Assembly: GCA_905216025.1 (NCBI GenBank)
Contig: CAJMSE010000002.1
Span: forward strand, 62,001 to 126,000
Length of the DNA stretch: 64,000 bases
Reading direction: 5' to 3'
Origin: an uncultured bacterium
GTDB lineage: Bacteria; Bacteroidota; Bacteroidia; Bacteroidales; Bacteroidaceae
This document shows, one piece after another, positions 58,145 through 64,000 of this stretch. How positions within the stretch are numbered: the stretch's first letter is position 1; each line of letters begins with the position of its first letter. A model generated the notes under the pieces. It had not been told where the DNA came from. It did not search any database and was given only the letters and a program-made list of their open reading frames with translations. A program made the translations under genes and the position numbers.

Positions 58145-58239
58145 TTGCTTTTCGGAAGGTGTCTTTTCTTTTTCTTCAGATACTCAGCTTTCTTGGCCTC
58201 GTACTCAGCCATGTGGTTCTCAAGATAGTTGTCCGCCAT
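58120..58239 (-). CDS. 39-residue basic small protein coupled to the DUF4270 gene
   Basis: A 39-codon gene, shorter than usual cut-offs: it starts MADNYLENHMAEYEAKKAEY, then continues LKKKKRHLPKSNKRRSSDE. An acidic amphipathic helix is followed by a very basic lysine/arginine tail. Its ATG overlaps the DUF4270 stop by one base (TAATG), so translation is probably coupled by re-initiation. Its 3' end forms one arm of the downstream terminator. I recall similar short basic proteins starting MADNYLE in Bacteroidales but cannot assign a family or function. The gene-like features are the coupling, the codon use (GAG, AAG, GCT) and the terminator directly at its end. Confidence 0.68.
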   Translation of the reverse strand: MADNYLENHMAEYEAKKAEYLKKKKRHLPKSNKRRSSDE

Positions 58240-59699
58240 TATTCTTTAATGAATCTGTTATATATCACGCTGATTTTTATAGGCTCATAGGGATTCTGAT
58301 AGCCTCCTACGAGTCTGGCACTTTTAAGCGACATCTCGTTTGATACGTTCGTAATAGACGATACTGATGATGAAGAGTTATACGAGATGGATATCGGCAC
58401 GAGCACGACCTTGTTCCAATCGGCGGATGCCCTGCCTGTCACTTTATTCTCGTACATAGTAGATATCAGTGTCGATATATTGTTGAATGTATATGTATTG
58501 TATGAAGAATTATATGTGGCGACAAACGATGTCTTGTGATCGGGCAGATCTTTTTCCTCAAAGAACTTATAGAGGCTGTCCTTAGGAATCATCAGCAGGT
58601 TCTGCGGAGCTCCGAATGAGTCGTCATCATTCTTGCTGTTTATCTTGCTGAAGACGATCTTTGATGAACTGATGGTGTCATTATAGTGGCCAGCCTTTAT
58701 GTCGTCAACCGGTATCGTTACTTCCGTGAATATTCCGGCCGGTGTCTTTATGTAAGTACAACTGCTGTCTTCTGCCAGTTCCTTTATCGTGTTCTTGTCG
58801 TTTGTGATGTTAGTTGTCTGCATCACCTCCTCGGTGCCGGAGAGCAGTGCCGAACCATTGTATGTGCTGCTGTCGTTCTTGTATCGGTAGAAGAGTGCGA
58901 GTTCAGTTCTGTATACCTCAGACATGACTCCAAGTCCGTCTGTGGATTTGATGTAGAATCCAGGGCATACGTTGTGTATGAAGTTGTATGAGTTTTTGAA
59001 ATATTCGGGGTTTGAGTAGTATTTTCTCATTATATACGTGCCATAGTTGTCATATCTGTTGCCTTTGGCATCGTAATATGGCTCATTCAGTGGTATCGTG
59101 ACAAACTCCATGTTTGTCTTGTCAACGATCTTGTCGCGTATGCTGTCTCCAAGATTCAGGTCTACCACGGTGTATACCTTGTTCTTTCTGATGGCGTTTG
59201 CGTCGCTACGGAGGAGTCCTTTCTCTTCCGGGTCATAGTTGGTGTAGTACAATCCGCCTTCTTCTATAGGCTTGCTCATTTCGTATACCGTCATTTTCAT
59301 GGGGTTGAGTGAGTCTCCTATGGATGAATAGAAGTATATGCTCAGTTTACATGAGTCGGCAATAACTTCGTTGTCATCGTTTCTGCTCATTATGCTGTCC
59401 TGTTCCGGCAACAGTCCGCTGCCGTCGAACGATTCCAGGATGGTGAACTGTGTGGTATAGTTGCTCGTAACGTAAGTTTTCGTTTCTGGGTCTTTTATAT
59501 TGCCCAAATAGCAGTACTGGCTGCGTGCCAGCACTGAGTCGATGATTATTGATCTTGTCCTTACGTTGAAAGTGTCAGGTATAATATCGAACTGGTCTAC
59601 CTTATTGGTCAGTGAGTTTCCCAGTGTGTCAGTCGTATCGTCACACGCAAAGAGGCATGCGGCGATGAAAGCTATGCCAATAAACTTTTTTATATTCAT
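58239..59699 (-). CDS. DUF4270 lipoprotein
   Basis: A 486-residue predicted lipoprotein with signal peptide and lipobox LFAC (Cys19). The mature part is beta-rich with the family features TLGNSLTNKVDQFDIIPDTFNVRTRSIIIDSVLARSQYCYLGNIKDPETKTYVTSNYTTQF, the order seen in Bacteroidota DUF4270 proteins. It would be on the outer membrane or cell surface; function is unknown. It lies 65 bases downstream of a GT5-type gene, with which DUF4270 genes are often linked, and is translationally coupled to a 39-codon gene. Confidence 0.88.
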   Translation of the reverse strand: MNIKKFIGIAFIAACLFACDDTTDTLGNSLTNKVDQFDIIPDTFNVRTRSIIIDSVLARSQYCYLGNIKDPETKTYVTSNYTTQFTILESFDGSGLLPEQDSIMSRNDDNEVIADSCKLSIYFYSSIGDSLNPMKMTVYEMSKPIEEGGLYYTNYDPEEKGLLRSDANAIRKNKVYTVVDLNLGDSIRDKIVDKTNMEFVTIPLNEPYYDAKGNRYDNYGTYIMRKYYSNPEYFKNSYNFIHNVCPGFYIKSTDGLGVMSEVYRTELALFYRYKNDSSTYNGSALLSGTEEVMQTTNITNDKNTIKELAEDSSCTYIKTPAGIFTEVTIPVDDIKAGHYNDTISSSKIVFSKINSKNDDDSFGAPQNLLMIPKDSLYKFFEEKDLPDHKTSFVATYNSSYNTYTFNNISTLISTMYENKVTGRASADWNKVVLVPISISYNSSSSVSSITNVSNEMSLKSARLVGGYQNPYEPIKISVIYNRFIKE

Positions 59700-59764
59700 T
59701 GATTATAGAACTCTTGTTTTTTTATCCGTATTTGCATGCAGGTATAACATAGCCTTTAGCTTTG

Positions 59765-60571
59765 TTATTCTCCGCATACTGTATTGTAGAATAGGTTGCA
59801 ACGGTCTGTGAAACCTTCTTCTTCATATCTTAATAGCGGCTTTCCATTTTCTATTGTATAGTCTGTCAATAAAGGGTTTACACCTTGAGAAGCCTCTATT
59901 ATGCCATCAGAGTAATCGATGGCAAGCTTGTTCAGTTCCTCAAAATCGAAATTGTCATTATACTTTTGCAGGCTTTTTTCAGTGACATCCCTGAATTCAA
60001 GGCATTTCTTGAAATTGTTTCCAATGTTTCCGCTGATTTCCTTTTCAAACAATGATGTCACTATTTTAGCATTTTCAAATGAAGGCTCATCATGATATGC
60101 AGTTTTGACATATAAAGGAACAACGGCACTCATCCAGCCTTGGCAATGTATGATGTCCGGTGTCCAGCGCAGTTTCTTCACAGTCTCCAATACGCCGCGT
60201 GCGAAGAAAATGGCCCGTTCTCCGTTGTCCTGATAGTCATTGCCATTCTCATCTTTACCCATTTGTCTCTTTGTGAAGTAGTCATCGTTATCTATGAAAT
60301 AGACTTGTATGCGTGATGCCTGTATCGATGCAACCTTTATTATGAGTGGATGGTCGGTGTCGTCAATGATAAGATTCATGCCAGAGAGTCTGATAACTTC
60401 ATGGAGTTGCCCGCGCCGTTCGTTGATGTTTCCCCATTTGGGCATGAATGTACGGATTTCGTGGCCTTTCTCCTGCATAGATTGTGGCAGATTGCGTCCC
60501 ATTTCAGAAAGGGCGCTTTCTGGAACGTATGGAGTTATCTCCTGGTTAATGAATAATACTTTTTTTGTCAT
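59765..60571 (-). CDS. Half-length glycogen/starch synthase-like (GT5 N-domain) protein
   Basis: A 268-residue protein with the N-terminal Rossmann domain of GT5 glycogen synthases (KKVLFINQEITPYV ..., GHEIRTFMPKWGNI, VYFIDNDDYF, ERAIFFARGVLE, PDIIHCQGWMSAVVPLYVKT). A full glycogen synthase has about 480 residues; here the whole C-terminal GT-B domain with the E-x7-E catalytic site is absent, and the ADP-glucose-binding KxGGL motif of the N-domain is replaced (PESALSEMGRNLP). The ATG at 60571 (MTKKVLFINQ) is chosen since the fold begins there. The gene after it has a clean stop. It may be a non-enzymatic or re-purposed homologue, recurrent in this phylum next to panC. Confidence 0.85.
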   Translation of the reverse strand: MTKKVLFINQEITPYVPESALSEMGRNLPQSMQEKGHEIRTFMPKWGNINERRGQLHEVIRLSGMNLIIDDTDHPLIIKVASIQASRIQVYFIDNDDYFTKRQMGKDENGNDYQDNGERAIFFARGVLETVKKLRWTPDIIHCQGWMSAVVPLYVKTAYHDEPSFENAKIVTSLFEKEISGNIGNNFKKCLEFRDVTEKSLQKYNDNFDFEELNKLAIDYSDGIIEASQGVNPLLTDYTIENGKPLLRYEEEGFTDRCNLFYNTVCGE

Positions 60572-60592
60572 GACATAATAATTAATTAGATG

Positions 60593-60600
60593 CAAAGTTA
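60593..60600 (-). promoter_or_regulatory. -7 box for the GT5-DUF4270 operon
   Basis: Minus-strand TAACTTTG, 22 bases before the ATG at 60571. A TTTG lies at 60615-60618 but only 14 bases away, too close for the consensus. Confidence 0.55.
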
Positions 60601-60751
60601 CGAAAAATATTTGCCAAATTCGAAAGTTGAAAGTGAATTTAGAGAAATCACCTCTTTATTTGGCATATTTTTACTATATTTTTTCCTTATTTGGTAAAAA
60701 TGTTGTTATTTTGCACCCAATTTGAATAACAGCGTTAAACGTTTTGTTGTA

Positions 60752-61600
60752 ATGAAAGTATTTAGTAAGATAGTAGATGTTCAGAATGAGCTTTTTGAGT
60801 GTCGCAAGAAAGCCTTGTCTGTAGGCCTTGTTCCCACGATGGGAGCTCTTCATGAAGGTCATGCCTCACTCGTAAGGCGTTGTGTCGGGGAGAATGATGT
60901 TACTGTCGTGTCCGTATTCGTTAATCCAACGCAGTTTAATGACAAGAACGATTTAAAGAACTATCCGCGCAATCTTGAGGCTGACTGTGAGTTGCTGGAT
61001 AGCTGCGGTGCCGATATAGTCTTTGCCCCGACCGTTGAAGACATGTATCCGCAGCCCGATACGAGGCATTTCGAGTTTCCGCCGGTATCCACGGTGATGG
61101 AAGGCGCTCACCGTCCGGGCCATTTCAATGGCGTGTGCCAGGTTGTGAGCAGGTTGTTCTATATTGTGAGGCCGGAGCGTGCATACTTCGGAGAGAAGGA
61201 TTGGCAGCAGATAGCGGTTATAAAAGCCATGGTGCGCTACCTCGGTCTCGGCGTGGAGATTGTGGAGTGCCCCATCGTGCGCGATGCTGACGGCCTTGCG
61301 CGGTCGAGCCGGAACACGTTGCTGGCGGCCGACGAGCGTGCCATCGCCCCCAAGATATATGAGTCTTTGAATGAAAGTATCGCTTTTTCAAAAAGCCATA
61401 CGGTGCAGGAGACCCACGATTTCGTGGTGGAGCGCATCAATGCAGTTGACGGTCTTGAGGTGGAATACTTCTCGATTGTTGACGGCGATACATTGCTGGA
61501 TGTAGAGAGCTGGGATGCCGCGGGCCATGTTGTCGGTTGCATAACTGTATATTGCGGTAAGATTCCGGTAAGACTTATAGACCATATTAAGTATAGATGA
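60752..61600 (+). CDS. panC: Pantothenate synthetase
   Basis: A 282-residue enzyme joining pantoate and beta-alanine with ATP to form pantothenate. Seen: VPTMGALHEGHASLVRR (HxGH-type ATP site at residues 28-37), VSVFVNPTQFNDKNDLKNYPRNLEADCELL, YFGEKDWQQIAVIKAMV (GEKD for GxKD), and the KMSKS-like RDADGLARSSRN. The start at 60752 (MKVFSKIVDVQ) fits the family; the frame is open upstream to 60722. panD starts one base after the stop, so the two form a vitamin B5 operon. Confidence 0.96.
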   Translation: MKVFSKIVDVQNELFECRKKALSVGLVPTMGALHEGHASLVRRCVGENDVTVVSVFVNPTQFNDKNDLKNYPRNLEADCELLDSCGADIVFAPTVEDMYPQPDTRHFEFPPVSTVMEGAHRPGHFNGVCQVVSRLFYIVRPERAYFGEKDWQQIAVIKAMVRYLGLGVEIVECPIVRDADGLARSSRNTLLAADERAIAPKIYESLNESIAFSKSHTVQETHDFVVERINAVDGLEVEYFSIVDGDTLLDVESWDAAGHVVGCITVYCGKIPVRLIDHIKYR

Positions 61601-61601
61601 C

Positions 61602-61946
61602 ATGCTGATAAGTGTATTGAAATCCAAGCTGCATTGTGTGACGGTTACTGAGGCCAACCTCAATTATATGGGCAGCATAACCATCGATGAGGATTTGATG
61701 GATGCCGCCGGTATGATTGCCGGAGAGAAGGTTCAGATAGTCAACAATAATAATGGGGAACGTTTTGAGACCTATATTATAAAAGGTGAGCGTGGCTCAG
61801 GGTGTATCTGTCTCAACGGTGCGGCTGCACGTAAGGTCCAGGTCGGCGATGTATGTATAATCATATCTTATGCCCTGATGGATTTTGGGGAGGCAAAGAC
61901 CTTTAAGCCGACGGTGGTATTCCCTAAGGAGGGTAACAGACTCTGA
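61602..61946 (+). CDS. panD: Aspartate 1-decarboxylase (pro-enzyme)
   Basis: A 114-residue pyruvoyl enzyme that makes beta-alanine from aspartate. The self-cleavage site Gly24-Ser25 is present in NYMGSITIDEDLMDAAGM, Ser25 becoming the pyruvoyl group. LNGAAARKVQVGDVCIIISYALM is the conserved C-terminal half. The length is slightly short but normal for the phylum. It provides the second substrate for PanC, whose gene ends one base upstream. Confidence 0.96.
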   Translation: MLISVLKSKLHCVTVTEANLNYMGSITIDEDLMDAAGMIAGEKVQIVNNNNGERFETYIIKGERGSGCICLNGAAARKVQVGDVCIIISYALMDFGEAKTFKPTVVFPKEGNRL

Positions 61947-62001
61947 CCTGTATCCCGCACGTAGGCAGGTTGGTGGGCAGAGCTCAGACATAGATACAAA
62001 G

Positions 62002-62034
62002 TGCCCCCGGATGATGTTGCGTCATCCGGGGGCA
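62002..62034. terminator. Bidirectional terminator between panCD and the biotin carrier gene
   Basis: TGCCCCCGGATGA / TCATCCGGGGGCA perfect 13-base arms with a 7-base loop, followed by TTTATATTTATT on the plus strand; on the minus strand it ends the operon eight bases after the carrier stop. Confidence 0.9.
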
Positions 62035-62041
62035 TTTATAT

Positions 62042-62464
62042 TTATTCGATAACAACCAAAGCGTCTCCTTCCATGACACTTTGTCCTGCCTGTACGCAGA
62101 TGGCAGTGACCTTTCCGCCTTTCTCTGCTTCAAGATTGTTTGCCATCTTCATTGCTTCGAGTACGACAACGGTGTCGCCGGATTTGACTTCGTCGCCGAC
62201 ATTCACCTTGATTTCTGTTATCACTCCCGGGAGTGGTGCCTTCACTGCGTTCTGGCTGTTGTTTCTGCCGGGCTGGCTCGGCGCGCTTGTGGCGGGAGCT
62301 GCCACCGGACGTACAACCACCTTTGGCTTCTCCGGTTTCACTTCCTGTTCCATCTCAACCTTATAGCTTTCGCCATTTACTGTGATGTCCGCAATGTTTT
62401 CAACGATTTCACCTATGGTGACTTCGTATTTGTTTCCGTTGATTGTATATTTATATTCCTTCAT
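62042..62464 (-). CDS. Biotin carboxyl carrier protein (gamma/BCCP subunit of an acyl-CoA (de)carboxylase)
   Basis: A 140-residue carrier protein: N-terminal beta-rich part (MKEYKYTINGNKYEVTIGEIVENIADITVNGESYKVEM), an Ala/Pro-rich hinge (APATSAPSQPG), and a C-terminal biotinyl domain with LEAMKMANN, whose first Lys is biotinylated, then GDALVVIE. Such proteins serve methylmalonyl-CoA decarboxylase, propionyl-CoA carboxylase or oxaloacetate decarboxylase. It is the last gene of an operon with a 51-codon protein and a carboxyltransferase. A membrane beta subunit is not found downstream; a terminator and convergent panCD follow instead. Confidence 0.92.
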   Translation of the reverse strand: MKEYKYTINGNKYEVTIGEIVENIADITVNGESYKVEMEQEVKPEKPKVVVRPVAAPATSAPSQPGRNNSQNAVKAPLPGVITEIKVNVGDEVKSGDTVVVLEAMKMANNLEAEKGGKVTAICVQAGQSVMEGDALVVIE

Positions 62465-62483
62465 GTCTTTTCTTCTGTAATTT

Positions 62484-62639
62484 TTAAGGATGTTCAGTCA
62501 TGGAGAGAGCATGCCCGTTCCACTGCGTGTCGTGCTTGACAATAGTTATCTTACCGGACTCCATATCGTGAACATTGTTTCCGTTATATTCATGTATAGC
62601 CAATGCTATGGCAGCGAAAACCTCATTGTTTTGTTTCAT
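62484..62639 (-). CDS. 51-residue small subunit-like protein between carboxyltransferase and biotin carrier
   Basis: A 51-codon gene, below usual ORF cut-offs: it begins MKQNNEVFAAIALAIHEYNG, then reads NNVHDMESGKITIVKHDTQW, ending NGHALSMTEHP. The pattern (E-x-x-A-A-I-A-x-A, then HD-x-ES-x-x-x-T-I, then W-x-x-x-x-L) corresponds, from memory, to the small OadG-like/hypothetical protein that lies between mmdA and the biotin carrier in many Bacteroidales genomes. There is no membrane helix, unlike the classical OadG. It lies 81 bases behind the carboxyltransferase gene and 19 bases before the carrier gene, so it is part of the operon. Confidence 0.78.
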   Translation of the reverse strand: MKQNNEVFAAIALAIHEYNGNNVHDMESGKITIVKHDTQWNGHALSMTEHP

Positions 62640-62670
62640 GACTTGTATATTTGTATTTGGCAATAACCAA

Positions 62671-62694
62671 AGAATGTGGAATCAGCCACATTCT
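62671..62694 (-). other. Intra-operon hairpin between carboxyltransferase and the 51-codon gene
   Basis: AGAATGTGG / CCACATTCT, perfect 9-base arms with a 6-base loop, 26 bases after the carboxyltransferase stop and 31 bases before the next ATG. On the minus strand it is followed by TTGGTTATTG, not a full T-run. It may act as a partial terminator or RNA-stability element setting subunit ratios. Confidence 0.55.
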
Positions 62695-62720
62695 CTGATT
62701 ATTGCTTTGAACTCAAAAAA

Positions 62721-64000
62721 TTACATAGGTATGTTTCCGTGCTTCTTGGCCGGCAGGCTTTCGCGCTTTGTTGCCAGCTGCGCAAGTCCGCGGCAGATAC
62801 GGAAACGTGTGTTGCGAGGCTCGATCACATCGTCTATATAGCCATACTTGGCTGCCTGATAGGGGTTGGCGAACATCTCTGTGTACTCATCCTCTTTCTC
62901 TGCGAGGAATGCCTTGAAGTCTTCGCCTGCCTCTTTCTTGGCCTTTGCCTCTTTTGCGCACAGCACGGCAACGGCTCCGGAAGCTCCCATCACGGCGATT
63001 TCTGCCGACGGCCATGCGTAGTTGAGGTCGGCGCGGAGCTGCTTGCAGCCCATCACGATGTGGCTTCCGCCGTAGCTCTTGCGCAGTGTTACTGTAATCT
63101 TCGGCACTGTTGCCTCTCCGTAAGCATAGAGCAGCTTTGCTCCGTGCAGGATGACGGCGTTGTACTCCTGGCCTGTTCCGGGGAGGAATCCGGGCACGTC
63201 TACGAGCGATACGATCGGGATGTTGAATGCATCGCAGAATCTTACGAAGCGTGCACCCTTGCGGCTGGCATTGACATCAAGCACACCTGCATAGCATGAA
63301 GGCTGGTTTGCCACGATGCCGACGCTCTGTCCGTTGAAGCGTGCGAAGCCGACGATGATGTTCTTGGCAAACTTGGCCTGTACCTCAAAGAACTCACCGT
63401 TATCCACAACGGCACTGATGACCTTGTACATGTCGTATGCCTCGTTGGGATTTTCCGGTATTATCTCGTTCAGGCTGTCCTCAAGACGGTCAATCGGGTC
63501 TTCGCATGTCTTGCGCGGAGCTGTCTCCATGTTGTTGGAAGGAATGTAGCTGAGCAGAGTCTTTATCATCTGCAGGCCTTCCTCCTCGGTAGATGCGGTG
63601 AAGTGGGTCACGCCGCTCTTCGTTGCATGTACGCTTGCGCCGCCGAGGTGCTCCTGGTCGATGTCCTCGCCGGTTACGGTCTTGACAACCTTCGGGCCTG
63701 TGAGGAACATGTATGATGTGTTCTCCATCATGAGGGTGAAGTCTGTGAGGGCGGGAGAGTATACCGCGCCGCCGGCACAGGGGCCGAAGATACCGCTGAT
63801 CTGGGGTATCACGCCTGATGCGAGGATGTTGCGCTCGAAAATCTCACCGTATCCTGCAAGCGCGCAGATTCCTTCCTGTATGCGTGCACCGCCGGAGTCG
63901 TTGATGCCGATGACGGGCGCTCCCATCTTCATGGCCATATCCATCACCTTGCATATCTTCTGCGACATTGTCTCAGACAGTGAACCGCCGTTCACGGTGA
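62721..64000 (-). CDS. Acyl-CoA carboxyltransferase (methylmalonyl-CoA decarboxylase alpha / propionyl-CoA carboxylase beta type), 5' end outside window
   Basis: About 426 codons of the biotin-dependent carboxyltransferase that transfers CO2 between carboxybiotin and an acyl-CoA such as propionyl-CoA/methylmalonyl-CoA. Typical segments: GGSLSETMSQKICKVMDMAMKMGAPVIGINDSGGARIQEG, GPCAGGAVYSPALTDFTLM, HFTASTEEEGL, VANQPSCYAGVLDVNASRKGARFVRFCDAFNIPIVSLVDVPGFLPGTGQEYNAVILHGAKLLYAYGEATVPKITVTLRKSYGGSHIVM. The frame is open through base 64000, and the internal GTG at 63995 is not the start. Usual length is about 515, so roughly 90 residues are missing. It heads an operon with a 51-codon protein and a biotin carrier. 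Whether it is a decarboxylase or carboxylase cannot be told here. Confidence 0.9.
   Translation of the reverse strand, partial: TVNGGSLSETMSQKICKVMDMAMKMGAPVIGINDSGGARIQEGICALAGYGEIFERNILASGVIPQISGIFGPCAGGAVYSPALTDFTLMMENTSYMFLTGPKVVKTVTGEDIDQEHLGGASVHATKSGVTHFTASTEEEGLQMIKTLLSYIPSNNMETAPRKTCEDPIDRLEDSLNEIIPENPNEAYDMYKVISAVVDNGEFFEVQAKFAKNIIVGFARFNGQSVGIVANQPSCYAGVLDVNASRKGARFVRFCDAFNIPIVSLVDVPGFLPGTGQEYNAVILHGAKLLYAYGEATVPKITVTLRKSYGGSHIVMGCKQLRADLNYAWPSAEIAVMGASGAVAVLCAKEAKAKKEAGEDFKAFLAEKEDEYTEMFANPYQAAKYGYIDDVIEPRNTRFRICRGLAQLATKRESLPAKKHGNIPM

Noticed and set aside
1..64000. tRNA, rRNA, insertion sequence or prophage
   Set aside because: Reading the intergenic regions I found no cloverleaf with CCA-type end, no rRNA-like sequence, no transposase or integrase reading frame.

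Overview
The window reads as chromosomal DNA of a Bacteroidales bacterium, most likely Prevotellaceae. The reasons are the TAnnTTTG/TTTG promoter style in front of many genes, the near absence of Shine-Dalgarno sequences, Bacteroidota-restricted families (DUF4494, DUF4270, short FtsX/LolE permease, EFR1 flavodoxin-ferredoxin), an Nqr sodium pump, a type IX-secretion-like C-terminal tail, and the atpDC-X-BEFHAG gene order. No rRNA, tRNA, CRISPR array, phage or insertion sequence was seen. Almost all of it is core chromosome.

Layout. 1-5.5 kb: end of pheT, a YebC-family gene, a small lipoprotein (-), then lepA and a Crp/Fnr regulator. 5.5-12.3 kb: two tandem acyl-CoA synthetase paralogues (-) behind one promoter that carries two matched palindromes, a hemolysin-III membrane protein (+), then an aminotransferase and LolE-like permease (-). 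12.4-15 kb: a transmembrane pseudokinase, a DUF4494 gene and yggS (+). 15-17.7 kb: an M6-type metalloprotease and an EFR1 protein (-). 17.9-24.6 kb: truA, a DMT transporter, nfeD-SPFH pair, dapA, mazG, a lipoprotein and rnz (+). 24.7-28 kb: a tiny secreted protein, an L,D-transpeptidase lipoprotein, and an ECF sigma/anti-sigma-like/Spy-like trio (+). 28-39 kb: nth, valS (-), a second sigma-70 gene (+), rpsA and tamB (-). 39-55.5 kb: nqrABCDEF, nhaD, pfkA and the complete F1Fo ATP synthase operon (+). 55.6-58 kb: a UvrD-family helicase. 58-64 kb: DUF4270 lipoprotein with a coupled 39-codon gene and a half-length GT5 protein (-), panC-panD (+), and a biotin carrier, a 51-codon protein and a carboxyltransferase alpha subunit cut by the window end (-).

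The 39-55 kb block forms an energy-conversion neighbourhood: Nqr pumps Na+ using NADH, NhaD can exchange Na+ and H+, and the c subunit of the ATP synthase lacks the known Na+ ligands, so it is probably proton-driven.

The most novel thing I see is a composite intergenic repeat present at three places (about 14.9, 32.3 and 45.2 kb). Each copy has three tandem 22-bp palindromic AT-rich units, then exactly 17 bp, then three to four tandem 22-bp GC-rich units. Unit-by-unit similarity between copies shows that the whole element was copied. It has no matching ORF (22 is not a multiple of 3) and sits each time directly downstream of a plus-strand operon. Two genes of 39 and 51 codons that fall below usual ORF cut-offs are also annotated here.
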